Assembly (NCBI GenBank): GCA_963717155.1 | Contig: OY970326.1 | Span: 3,348,001 to 3,412,000, forward strand | From: G963717155 sp963717155 | GTDB lineage: Bacteria; Actinomycetota; Thermoleophilia; Gaiellales; JALYLC01 | Direction of reading: 5' to 3' | Length of the DNA stretch: 64,000 nucleotides | Shown here: positions 34,254 through 42,845 of the stretch, piece after piece | Position numbering within the stretch: the first letter of the stretch is position 1 | Layout: every line of letters starts with the position of its first letter | The notes under the pieces: generated by a model | The model's input: only the letters and a program-made list of their open reading frames with translations | What the model was told of the DNA's origin: nothing | Databases searched by the model: none | Program-made: the position numbers and the translations under genes

Positions 34254-34835
34254 CTACGAGACGCGGGCGACGACGCTCGCCGTGATCTGGGCCAGCGTGG
34301 TGCCGAGGAATGCTCCGGCGAGCGTATCGCCGGGATAGTGGACGCCCGTGTGGACACGCGAGTAGGCGACAACGGTCGCGAGCGCCCGGATCGGGATCGC
34401 CTCGCGTGGGAGGACCGCGCCGACGCCGGTCGCGAAGGCGAAGGCGGACGCCGAGTGACCCGACGGAAACGACCTGCTGGCGGGCACCGGGGCCCGACGC
34501 GCATCGGGTACGTTGATCGTGTCCGGACGCCGGCGCCGGCCGAGCGGTTTCGCCACGAGGTTGGCAACGGCCGATGCGACGCCGATCGAGGCGAGCCCGG
34601 TGACCGCAGCGCGCCTTCCCTTCGCGCCTCGGGTCACAGCGAGGACCGCGGCGCAGCCGAGCCACAGTCGCGAGTAGTCGGCCGCCTGCGTCAGCTCGCT
34701 CATGCCTCGGTCGAGCGTCGGCGTCGAGGTATGCGTGACCGCGTCGTACACGGCGCGGTCGACGCGTTGGGCATCCAGCAACCAGGCGCCGACCAATCGT
34801 CGGTGCGGTGCCAGGTAGGTGGCGAGGACGGACAT
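34254..34835 (-). CDS. PAP2-family membrane phosphatase
   Basis: The product is 193 residues. All three acid-phosphatase motifs are present: KPLGRRRRP (96-104), PSGH (124-127) and SRVHTGVHYPGD (159-170), with the catalytic histidines in the second and third. Four or five membrane helices. It removes phosphate from lipid phosphates such as phosphatidic acid or undecaprenyl diphosphate. It is divergent, with only 26 bases between, from a lipid kinase gene, an opposing activity. Confidence 0.88.
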   Translation of the reverse strand: MSVLATYLAPHRRLVGAWLLDAQRVDRAVYDAVTHTSTPTLDRGMSELTQAADYSRLWLGCAAVLAVTRGAKGRRAAVTGLASIGVASAVANLVAKPLGRRRRPDTINVPDARRAPVPASRSFPSGHSASAFAFATGVGAVLPREAIPIRALATVVAYSRVHTGVHYPGDTLAGAFLGTTLAQITASVVARVS

Positions 34836-34861
34836 CGTCGACCATCATATTGCTGCCGGCT

Positions 34862-36202
34862 ATGACGCACCGTCAGCACTCCAGGCACGGCCAGGTGCCC
34901 GTTCGCGTCGCGGCACTCTCGGGCCTCGCATTCGCCGCCGCCACGCTCGTGGTCGCGACCCTGGCGGTGTTTCGCGAGTTCCCGCAGGGGCTCATCGTGA
35001 TCGCCTGCATCTCGGTCTCATTGCTCGCCGCGCTCGTCGGACTGCTGCATCGCGGTCGTGCGCGCGTCCTGGCACTCGTGCTCGCGGTGGCGCTCCTCGG
35101 CGCCTCCGTGGTGGTCCTGGTCGCCCGCGGCGGCGCCCTCACGATCCTCCTGGTCGTCGGGGCCGTGCTCACGGTCTCCGCGGTCACGGCGGCGTTCCGC
35201 GTCCGCGTCTCCCTTCCGACCGCACCTCGCCCGAGCCACCCCGTGCTCTTCTTCAATCCGCGTTCGGGCGGCGGCAAGGCCGAGCGCTTCCGGCTCGCTG
35301 CCGAAGCGCAGGAACGTGGGATCGCGGCGGTCGAGCTCGCTCCTGGCAAGGATCTCGAAGAGCTCGCTCGCAGCGCCGTCGCGGGCGGCGCCGACGCGCT
35401 CGCGATGGCCGGCGGGGACGGATCTCAGGCGATCGTGGCCGCGGTCGCGGCCGAGCACTCGCTGCCGTACGCCTGCGTGCCTGCGGGCACGCGAAACCAC
35501 TTCGCGCTCGATCTCGGCGTCGACCGCGACGATGTCGTCGGTGCCCTGGATGCGCTCGTGGACGGCGGAGAACGCATCGTGGACCTTGCGGACGTCAACG
35601 GCAGGGTGTTCGTGAACAACGTGTCGCTCGGGATCTACGCGGAGGCGGTGCAACGACCCGGCTACCGCGACGCGAAGCTGAGAACACTGCTCGACACCAT
35701 CCCCGACGCGGTCAGCTCGAACGCGCCCGAGGCTCCACTGCGCTTCACCGGCCCCGACGGCGAGCGCTGCGAGAGTCACGCCACGCTGCTGGTATCGAAC
35801 AACCGGTACCGGTTGGGCAGGCTCGTCGGCTCGGGAACGAGACCGCATCTCGATCGCGGGACGCTCGGCGTGGTCATCATCGGCGAGGGGGCGGACGCGC
35901 TTGCTCGAGGGTCGATCACGACACGGCCCTTTCGCGAGTGGGCGACCCACGCGTTCACCGTCGAGGCCGGTGAGCGAATCGCAGCAGGAATCGATGGCGA
36001 GGCAACCGAGCTGGAGACCCCGCTCCGGTTCCACACGAGGCCGGGAGTGCTGCGCGTGCGGATCGCGCGGGCACACCCGGGGGCCTCACCCTCGGCGATC
36101 GTCCCCGATGGTGTCTGGGCGGGGGTGCGGGCGCTGTTCGCGATCGCAGCGGGCCGGACGCCCGGAGTCGACGTCGCCCCGACGGGTGCCGCCCAGGTCT
36201 GA
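34862..36202 (+). CDS. Diacylglycerol/YegS-like lipid kinase with N-terminal membrane domain
   Basis: The product is 446 residues from ATG 34862. Four membrane helices cover about 10-110, unusual for the family. The DAGK catalytic domain starts with PVLFFNPRSGGGKAERFRLA. It has the nucleotide loop LAMAGGDGSQAIVAAV, the conserved CVPAGTRNHFALDLGVDRDD and VNNVSLGIYAEAVQRPGYRD. The C-terminal YegS beta domain includes ERIAAGIDGEATEL. It phosphorylates a lipid such as diacylglycerol, probably at the membrane. Opposite in activity to the divergent PAP2 phosphatase. Confidence 0.87.
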   Translation: MTHRQHSRHGQVPVRVAALSGLAFAAATLVVATLAVFREFPQGLIVIACISVSLLAALVGLLHRGRARVLALVLAVALLGASVVVLVARGGALTILLVVGAVLTVSAVTAAFRVRVSLPTAPRPSHPVLFFNPRSGGGKAERFRLAAEAQERGIAAVELAPGKDLEELARSAVAGGADALAMAGGDGSQAIVAAVAAEHSLPYACVPAGTRNHFALDLGVDRDDVVGALDALVDGGERIVDLADVNGRVFVNNVSLGIYAEAVQRPGYRDAKLRTLLDTIPDAVSSNAPEAPLRFTGPDGERCESHATLLVSNNRYRLGRLVGSGTRPHLDRGTLGVVIIGEGADALARGSITTRPFREWATHAFTVEAGERIAAGIDGEATELETPLRFHTRPGVLRVRIARAHPGASPSAIVPDGVWAGVRALFAIAAGRTPGVDVAPTGAAQV

Positions 36203-36248
36203 GCGGCGCCCCGGCGTCGGAAATCACGTCGTGGTCCACAATGGTGCG

Positions 36249-37409
36249 ATGCCGAGTACGACACGCATCCGCGCGGCCGTGATGCGAGCGCCGCGAACGC
36301 TCGAGGTCGCCGACTTTCCGTATCCCGAGCTCGAGGACGGCGCCGTCCTCATGCGCGTCACCTACTCGGGAGTGTGTGGCACCGACAAGCACACCTACCG
36401 CGGCGAGACCAAGCAGTACGCGGGCACGCCGCACGAACGCGACCTCGAGTACCCGCTCATCTGCGGGCACGAGAACGTCGGCGTCGTGGAGGCCATCGGC
36501 GGCCGCGAGGTGCTCGACAGCGACGGCCGCCCGCTCCGGCCAGGCGACCGCATCGTCCCGGGCGCGAACGTTCCCTGCGGACATTGCTACTTCTGCCTGA
36601 ACAAGTTCCCGTACTACTTCTGCGAGGATCTCGCCGACTACGGGAACAGCCTCAACTGCAAGACGGCGCCGTACCTGTTCGGTGGCTGGTCGGAGTACAT
36701 GGTGCTGCTTCCGGGGACGCCGATCTTCCGCGTCCCCGATGAGCTGCCGGACGAGGTCGCAGTCCTGACCGAGGTGATGTCAGTGACGCATGGGCTCGAC
36801 ACGGCGCGGACGTTGACAGCCAGCCTCGGCGGTACGCCGTTCGGCGAGTCGGTCGCTGTCGTCGGCATCGGCCCGCTCGGGCTCTGCCACCTGATCAAGG
36901 CGCGACTCCTCGGCTGCGGCAAGCTGATCGCGATCGACCGCTTCCCGTCGCGGCTCGCACTCGCGGAGGAGTTCGGCGCGACGCTGACGCTCAACGTCGA
37001 CGAGACGGAGCCCGACGAGCGCCTGGCACGGGTTCGCGAGCACACGGGCGGGCTCGGTGCGGCTGTCGTCGCCGACTGCTCCGGGGTACCGGAGACGTTC
37101 CCGAGCTGCCTGCACATGGCTCGCGTCGGCGGGATCGTCGTCGAGGCGGGCGCATTCGTCGATCTCGGCCCGGTTCCCGTGAACCCGACCGCGGACATCT
37201 GCACGAAGAACGTCTGCGTGATCGGAGTCGGCGGCGAGACGTCGACGTCGTACGCGCCCGTGATGGAGCTGCTGGCGCGCAACCTCGACCGGCTACCGCT
37301 CGACCGCGTCGTCACGCACAGGTTCGGACTCGCAGACGCGCAGGAGGCGCTCGAGGTCGCGCAGGCCGATGGGGCGATGAAGGTGCTCATCGACCCGCGC
37401 AAGGCATGA
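36249..37409 (+). CDS. Zinc-dependent MDR alcohol dehydrogenase
   Basis: The product is 386 residues from ATG 36249. Catalytic zinc ligands are in YSGVCGTDKH and LICGHENVG. The structural zinc site is CGHCYFCLNKFPYYFC, with four cysteines. The coenzyme site is ESVAVVGIGPLGLCHLIKAR. VEAGAFVDLGPVPVNPTADI and HRFGLADAQEALEVAQ complete the fold. The unusually long region between the two zinc sites (YRGETKQYAGTPHERDLEYP) suggests a polyol, amino-alcohol or sugar substrate rather than ethanol. Substrate not assigned. Confidence 0.87.
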   Translation: MPSTTRIRAAVMRAPRTLEVADFPYPELEDGAVLMRVTYSGVCGTDKHTYRGETKQYAGTPHERDLEYPLICGHENVGVVEAIGGREVLDSDGRPLRPGDRIVPGANVPCGHCYFCLNKFPYYFCEDLADYGNSLNCKTAPYLFGGWSEYMVLLPGTPIFRVPDELPDEVAVLTEVMSVTHGLDTARTLTASLGGTPFGESVAVVGIGPLGLCHLIKARLLGCGKLIAIDRFPSRLALAEEFGATLTLNVDETEPDERLARVREHTGGLGAAVVADCSGVPETFPSCLHMARVGGIVVEAGAFVDLGPVPVNPTADICTKNVCVIGVGGETSTSYAPVMELLARNLDRLPLDRVVTHRFGLADAQEALEVAQADGAMKVLIDPRKA

Positions 37410-37487
37410 CAGGCAGGGCGGTCGACCGCTCGGCATTCGAAAGCTGCCGATTCGGCTTGTGGATCACCGTCTGGGATACTTCACCGC

Positions 37488-39035
37488 ATGCAGGAACCAA
37501 CGACGACCTCCACGGAGCTGATCGAGACCGCGTTTCTCGACGATCCGCACGATGAGTCCCTCTCGGCCCTCCTGCTGCGCCGACTCGCCGGAGAGTTCGA
37601 GGCTCGTGGCCATGACGTCGAGGTCCTGCCCTCCGACGCGACAGACGTGGTCTTCGCCGCGGCGCAGTTCGGCGTCCCGATCGGCTGGCGGCATTCGCTG
37701 CAGCTGACGGTCCGGCGGCGCTTCAAGCTGCGGCGCACGCCGATCACGTACGCGGTCATGTCCGCCACTCCCGCCCAGCTGCAGGCGATGATCGACCACT
37801 TCCGCATCGCCCTTGCCAAGTCCCCGATCGACCCCGTCGACTTCGCGGTGGAGGGCCTCGAGCCGACCGCCGTCGACACGCTCGTCGAGCAGGGGCGGCG
37901 AGGCGGCGCGATGCTGACCGTGATGCGCGTGCTGCAGACGCAGGCGAAGAACGTCCGCATCCTGCTGTTCGTCGGCGACGACACCCACCCCGAGGCGGTC
38001 TTCCACCTCGACCTCGTCGGCGGCCATCCGCGGACGCTCGCCGTCGGCGACGGCTCTGCGCTGTGGGAGGACATCGTCGCCCGCGTGCTCGCAACGATCT
38101 CCGCACGTGACGTCACAGACCACATGGTCGACCCCCGCATCGTCACCGCCGCCGAGTGGAAGAAGGCGCCGGCGCGAAGCGCCATGAAGACCGCGGGCCT
38201 CGCACTCGGCCAGCGGCGCTTCTTCACCCAGATGATCCGCGTCGCCGACCTCATCGCCGTTCCCGCGGTCGACGACGCGATCGCGCGCCAGTACAGCGAA
38301 GGGTGCTTCGCCACCTGGGACACCACGCTCGGCGGCCTCGTCACGACGGTCACCGGAAGCGCGCGGCCGGTCGACAAGACAGGGCTCGCGGACGACGATC
38401 TCGCCGTCATCGTCGAGGTGCGCGCCGACGGCCGCGGAGTGATCGTGCGCCACGTCGAGGGCGCGGAGAACGCTCCGCCGTCGTCCGAGGCGCTCGAGCT
38501 GCGCGACGTCGACACCGATCTACCGACGATCGTGCTCGGGCCCGAGTGGGATAGCGATTCCGGCGCGACGGTGCCCGTGATCCGCTCGAAGCTGCACGGT
38601 CATCGGGGCGTGCGCTCGTTCGACCCGGCGCGGGTCGAGTTCGTGAGCCTGCCGCCCTCGTACTACGAGCATCCCGTGTCGTGCGCGACGGCAGCACAGG
38701 CTGCCGGCATCCGCTCGGCCTTCTCCAACGCAGCCTGTCTGCGGGATCCCGAGGATCCGAGGACGATCGCCTTCACCGTCCTGCCGACGCACGGGCTCGT
38801 CACGGTCGAGCGCTGGTGCCCGGGGAAGGCGCCGTTCGGCGAGCTGCTGGAGGCGATGGACGCAGGGCAGCTCGAGGTCGAGGATCGCGTGCCACAGGGC
38901 TGGCACACCTACGAGCCCGCGACATCGGAGCACCGGCACGAGCTCGTCGACCCGACGGCGAACCTGGCGGACGACCCGCTCGCGGGGCTCGGTGAAGCGG
39001 TTCGACCGGGTGGCCGCCCGGTGCGTCCCATCTGA
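37488..39035 (+). CDS. Protein of unknown function (515 residues)
   Basis: I do not recognise this family. The protein is soluble, without signal peptide or membrane segment. It has a mixed alpha/beta N-terminal half, then segments that look conserved: QYSEGCFATWDTTLGGLVTT, VTGSARPVDKTGLADDDLAV, SKLHGHRGVRSF and SCATAAQAAGIRSAFSNAAC, plus a C-terminal VLPTHGLVTVERWCPGKAPF. The invariant-looking Glu, His and Cys residues suggest an enzyme. It begins 78 bases after an alcohol dehydrogenase on the same strand, so they may act in one pathway. A sugar isomerase-like role is conceivable but unsupported. Confidence 0.6.
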   Translation: MQEPTTTSTELIETAFLDDPHDESLSALLLRRLAGEFEARGHDVEVLPSDATDVVFAAAQFGVPIGWRHSLQLTVRRRFKLRRTPITYAVMSATPAQLQAMIDHFRIALAKSPIDPVDFAVEGLEPTAVDTLVEQGRRGGAMLTVMRVLQTQAKNVRILLFVGDDTHPEAVFHLDLVGGHPRTLAVGDGSALWEDIVARVLATISARDVTDHMVDPRIVTAAEWKKAPARSAMKTAGLALGQRRFFTQMIRVADLIAVPAVDDAIARQYSEGCFATWDTTLGGLVTTVTGSARPVDKTGLADDDLAVIVEVRADGRGVIVRHVEGAENAPPSSEALELRDVDTDLPTIVLGPEWDSDSGATVPVIRSKLHGHRGVRSFDPARVEFVSLPPSYYEHPVSCATAAQAAGIRSAFSNAACLRDPEDPRTIAFTVLPTHGLVTVERWCPGKAPFGELLEAMDAGQLEVEDRVPQGWHTYEPATSEHRHELVDPTANLADDPLAGLGEAVRPGGRPVRPI

Positions 39036-39090
39036 TCGGGGCGGCGGGGACGCGCAAGGAGAACCACCGGGCGCGTTGAACCTCACCCGG

Positions 39091-39576
39091 ATGACCGGCA
39101 GCGCTCCGACTCCGCCATCCGGGGGGTTGTCCATCATCGACCGCCGGGCGCGAAGGATTGCCGCCTCGCGATTCGTCACGCTCGGCCTGGCCGCAACGTT
39201 CATGGTGCTCGCCCTGGTCGGGGCGATCGTCATCCGACTCGCCGACGGCCAGAACTTCCCATCTCTTGGCCTGGCAGTCTGGTGGGCGCTGCAGACCGTC
39301 ACGACGGTCGGCTATGGCGATGTCGTGCCGACCTCGACCGTCGGACGGGTGATCGGTGGCGCCGAGATGGTGCTGGGCGTCTCGTTCTTCGCGTTCCTGA
39401 CCGCGAGCGTGACAAGCGCCGTCACTCAACGCGCGGGAGCCAGTGCGCAGGAGGACGACCGTGCACAGCGAGAGCGGGACACCCGGATGATCCTCGACGC
39501 ATTCGCCGAGACGCAGCGTGCGATAGCCGACCTCGACACGCGCCTGGGCCAGATCGAGTCGAAGCTCGCGCCGTAG
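39091..39576 (+). CDS. Two-helix potassium channel
   Basis: The product is about 161 residues from ATG 39091; TTG 39076 is an alternative. One helix (VTLGLAATFMVLALVGAIVI), then a pore helix and selectivity filter TVTTVGYGDVVP (TVGYGD at 72-77), then a second helix (GAEMVLGVSFFAFLTASVTS). The C-terminus is a coiled coil (LDAFAETQRAIADLDTRLGQ) that may tetramerise. There is no RCK domain. This is the minimal Kcs-type architecture. It abuts the GAP-family gene with no gap. Confidence 0.88.
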   Translation: MTGSAPTPPSGGLSIIDRRARRIAASRFVTLGLAATFMVLALVGAIVIRLADGQNFPSLGLAVWWALQTVTTVGYGDVVPTSTVGRVIGGAEMVLGVSFFAFLTASVTSAVTQRAGASAQEDDRAQRERDTRMILDAFAETQRAIADLDTRLGQIESKLAP

Positions 39577-40224
39577 ATGTGGGAGCTCATTCCCCTTGCG
39601 CTCCTGTCGGCGGTGTATCCGACACTCGTTGCCGTCGTCGTGGTTGCGCTGACCGCACCGAGACCTGCGCGCGCGATGGCGTTCTTCCTTCTCGGCGGGA
39701 TGATCGCGAGCGTCGGCGTCGGGCTCGTGATCGTTTTCGCGCTGCAGGGGACGTCGCTGGTGAGCGGCTCGAGCCCGCCGGCCGACCCGGTGGTCTACTT
39801 CGCCGTCGGTGCGATCGCGCTCGGTCTCGCAGTCCTCGTCAGGAGACGACCCCCCTCTCCCCCCAAGGGAGATAGCAAGGTATCGGAGCTCCTCAGCCGC
39901 AGCGAGAAGGCTGCGGTCGCCTTCGCCGCGGGCCTGCTCATCGACCTCGTGCCCGGCGCGTGGTACATCGTCGCGCTCAAGGACATCGCTCAGTCAGGCT
40001 ATTCCGACGCCGAGATCGTCATCGTCGTGGTCGCGTTCTGCATCATCCAGTACGCCTTGATCGAGATCCCGCTGCTCGGGTTCGTGTTCGCGCCCGTGCG
40101 AGCGGCCGATCTGTCACGCCGGTTCAGCACCTGGCTCTCTGACAACAGCCGCACCGTCGCAGTCGCCATCCTCGTCATCGGTGGCTGCTACATGATCATT
40201 CGCGGCATCGACTCGGTGGTGTAG
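39577..40224 (+). CDS. GAP-family (LysE superfamily-like) membrane protein
   Basis: The product is 215 residues with about six membrane helices, starting on the base after the channel stop. LIPLALLSAVYPTLVAVVVV opens with the pattern of GAP/Sap proteins (sulfolipid- or glycopeptidolipid-addressing proteins of mycobacteria). EKAAVAFAAGLLIDLVPGAW and LIEIPLLGFVFAPVRAADLS are the conserved cores. Family members are linked to export of surface glycolipids. The cargo is unknown here. Co-translated with the potassium channel, which may be chance or functional. Confidence 0.75.
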   Translation: MWELIPLALLSAVYPTLVAVVVVALTAPRPARAMAFFLLGGMIASVGVGLVIVFALQGTSLVSGSSPPADPVVYFAVGAIALGLAVLVRRRPPSPPKGDSKVSELLSRSEKAAVAFAAGLLIDLVPGAWYIVALKDIAQSGYSDAEIVIVVVAFCIIQYALIEIPLLGFVFAPVRAADLSRRFSTWLSDNSRTVAVAILVIGGCYMIIRGIDSVV

Positions 40225-40287
40225 GTCGATCTGGCACTGTCACACGAGATGTCAGCGGCCCGACTCCCGATCTGAGAGGATCGGCCC

Positions 40288-42015
40288 GTGGAACGCGGCG
40301 CCGAGGATCGGGGGCGAGCATTGAGTCGGTTCATGCCGATCGTGGTCTGGCTGCCGCGCTACGACCGGGCGATGTTGCGTGGCGACCTGCTGGCGGGCAT
40401 CGCGGTGACGGCGATGATCGTGCCGAAGGACCTCGGATACGCGGGCATCGCAGGCGTGCCTGTCCAGAACGGGCTATATGCGGCGGCCGCCGGCGCGATC
40501 GTCTACGCGCTGTTCTGCACCTCGCGGCACATCTCGACAGGGCCGAGCTCGTCGCTCGCCGCGGTCGCAGGTGGAGCGGTGCTGTTCACGGGAGTCGGAG
40601 GTGCAGACGCTGCCAAGCTGGTGGCGGCGATCACGCTCGTGACCGGTGCGCTGTTCCTTCTGCTCGCGCTCCTGCGCCTGGGCTGGATCGCACGGTTCCT
40701 CTCGCGCGCGGTCGTGACCGGCTTTCTCGCGGGAGCCGCCATCGACGTCGTCATCGGCGAGCTGCCGAAGCTCACCGGCACGTCGAGCTCCGGCGACAGC
40801 GCCTGGGCGGAGCTCGCCTCGTGGATCCGGTCCCTCGGTGACATCAGCGGTACGACGTTGCTCGTGGGCCTGGTGGCGCTCGGGCTCATCCTCGCACTGC
40901 GCTTCTACGCACCGCGCGTGCCGGGCGCCCTGGTGCTTGTCGTCGCCGGCCTGCTCGCGACCTACATATTCGACCTCGGTACGCACGGCGTCGCGCTCGT
41001 CGGACACGTGCCACGCGGCCTACCGGCACCGACGTTTCCCGGGCTCGATGTCTTCCGGGATCACTACTCCACCATCCTCGCGGCGGCGGCCGGCCTCCTG
41101 CTGATCGGCTTCTCGCAGACAGCTGGCGACGCCCGCGCGTTCGCGATCCGCCACCACTACCGCATCGATGTCAACCAGGAGTCGATTGCGCAGGGGATGG
41201 CCAACGCCGCTTCCGGCGTGTTCCAGGGCATGCCGGTCTCGACGAGCCTCTCGGCGAGCTCGCTCAACGAGTCGTCCGGGGCACGAAGCCCGATGGCGTC
41301 GCTCGCGACGGGAGGCTTCGTCATCCTGACCCTGATCGCGCTCGCGCCGCTCTTCTCCAAGCTCCCGAAGGCCGTGCTCGCAGCGATCATCATCGACGCG
41401 GTCATCTTCGGCATGATCGACATCCCCGAGCTGAGGCGCCTCTTCCGCGTCAAGCGCTTCGACTTCTGGATCGCAGCGGTGGCCGGTATCGCCGTGCTCT
41501 CGGCGGGTGTGCTCGCCGGCGTCGTCATCGGCATCGCACTGTCGCTCGTGTGGCTCATCTACGTCGCAACCGCCCCCGGGATGCCCGTCCTCGGCCGCGA
41601 GCCCGGCACGCAGGTGTTCCGCGACGTGACCGAGCACCCCGCCGACGAGACGTTCCCCGGCATCGTCGTCGTGCGTCTCGACGGAGGCCTCTTCTTCGCA
41701 ACCGCCGACGCGCTCGACGAGCGGATTCGCGAGCTCCTGGCGCAAGGTGACCAGCCCGTCCACGCCGTCGTGCTCGACTTCGAGGGTGTGGACCTCGTCG
41801 ACTCGCAAGGCGCAGCGAAGCTCGCCGAGATCCGCGAGTTCACCGAGAGCATCGACGTCGAGCTGCGCCTTGCCCGCGTCAAGCCGGCCACCGCAGCGGT
41901 GCTCGCCCGAGACGGCGTCCTCGACCACTTCGCACCGGACCGTCGGCACGGCAACGTCGACAGGGCGGTCGAGGCCCAGCTCGCAGCCGACCGCCTGGCC
42001 GGACGCGGCAACTGA
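40288..42015 (+). CDS. SulP-family anion transporter with STAS domain
   Basis: The product is 575 residues from GTG 40288 (GAGAGGAT upstream). Ten or more membrane helices; the SulP signature LGYAGIAGVPVQNGLYAAAA and GMPVSTSLSASSLNESSGAR are both visible. The C-terminal STAS domain (about 445-555) has VVRLDGGLFFATADALDERI and VVLDFEGVDLVDSQGAAKLA. These carriers move sulfate, bicarbonate or related anions, coupled to Na+ or H+. The specific ion is not inferable. Confidence 0.9.
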   Translation: MERGAEDRGRALSRFMPIVVWLPRYDRAMLRGDLLAGIAVTAMIVPKDLGYAGIAGVPVQNGLYAAAAGAIVYALFCTSRHISTGPSSSLAAVAGGAVLFTGVGGADAAKLVAAITLVTGALFLLLALLRLGWIARFLSRAVVTGFLAGAAIDVVIGELPKLTGTSSSGDSAWAELASWIRSLGDISGTTLLVGLVALGLILALRFYAPRVPGALVLVVAGLLATYIFDLGTHGVALVGHVPRGLPAPTFPGLDVFRDHYSTILAAAAGLLLIGFSQTAGDARAFAIRHHYRIDVNQESIAQGMANAASGVFQGMPVSTSLSASSLNESSGARSPMASLATGGFVILTLIALAPLFSKLPKAVLAAIIIDAVIFGMIDIPELRRLFRVKRFDFWIAAVAGIAVLSAGVLAGVVIGIALSLVWLIYVATAPGMPVLGREPGTQVFRDVTEHPADETFPGIVVVRLDGGLFFATADALDERIRELLAQGDQPVHAVVLDFEGVDLVDSQGAAKLAEIREFTESIDVELRLARVKPATAAVLARDGVLDHFAPDRRHGNVDRAVEAQLAADRLAGRGN

Positions 42016-42021
42016 GCACGT

Positions 42022-42783
42022 CTATGCCCTCTCCGCAACGAACGCGATCTTGCGGACACGCCCATCCCGCAGCCAGTCGCTCCACAGCCGGTGAGAGGCG
42101 AGCAGCTCCTCGAGCGCTCGCCCGCCGATCTGCGCGGCGATGTCGGTCGCATCGGCCTCGAACGCGGCGATCAGTGAATCAGCGACGGCACGGTGAGACC
42201 GACTGCAGTCCGCCTGCCAGCGGACAGCCAGCCCGACGCCTGCGAGGCATGCGAGCATCTCGTGCAGCGGGGTGAGCCAGACCGTGTCCGCGTCAGGCAT
42301 GCAAGCTCGCTCCGCCGGTGTGAGCGGGAGCCCCTCCTCCAGCGTGAAGGCGAACCTCCCGCCGATCGAGAGCGCATCGGATACCTCCCGGACCAGGGGT
42401 TCCTTGTCGGGGAAGGCGAGCATTGTCTCGAGCAGAAGCACCACGTCGAACGGGCCGCGATGGATCGGGGGGATCTGCAGGACCTCGAAGCGACAGGGAA
42501 GGTCGCCGGCGCGCTCACGTGCGATGTCGATGGCGCTGGAGCTGAGATCCACGCCAAGATAGGCGCAGCCCAGCTCGCGTGTGATGAGCCGTCCGGGCCC
42601 GGCGACACCGCAACACAGGTCCAGCACGGATACCCCGGGGGCAATGCCGGCCCGATGAGCCAGCGACAGGATCTCTCCGGCGCGCATGAAGCTCTCCTGC
42701 CCGACGAACTCACCGGGGGCGTAGGCCGACTCGCGGGCTCGCTGCAGCGCCTCGATGAACGGAGCACGCTCGTCCTGTCTCAT
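42022..42783 (-). CDS. Class I SAM-dependent methyltransferase
   Basis: The product is 253 residues from ATG 42783; an in-frame ATG at 42822 would add 13. Motif I is VSVLDLCCGVAGPGRLI, followed by AYLGVDLSSSAIDIARERAG (motif II) and HRGPFDVVLLLETMLAFPDK (motif IV), then GGRFAFTLEEG. Small-molecule O- or N-methyltransferases share this layout. It is divergent from the CDP-alcohol phosphotransferase fusion with 62 bases between, so it may belong to that pathway. Acceptor unknown. Confidence 0.82.
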   Translation of the reverse strand: MRQDERAPFIEALQRARESAYAPGEFVGQESFMRAGEILSLAHRAGIAPGVSVLDLCCGVAGPGRLITRELGCAYLGVDLSSSAIDIARERAGDLPCRFEVLQIPPIHRGPFDVVLLLETMLAFPDKEPLVREVSDALSIGGRFAFTLEEGLPLTPAERACMPDADTVWLTPLHEMLACLAGVGLAVRWQADCSRSHRAVADSLIAAFEADATDIAAQIGGRALEELLASHRLWSDWLRDGRVRKIAFVAERA

Positions 42784-42845
42784 GGCTGAATCCGGACCGC
42801 GGTGTTTCCCGTAATGCCCCACGTAGCCACTATCACGGAGGAACG

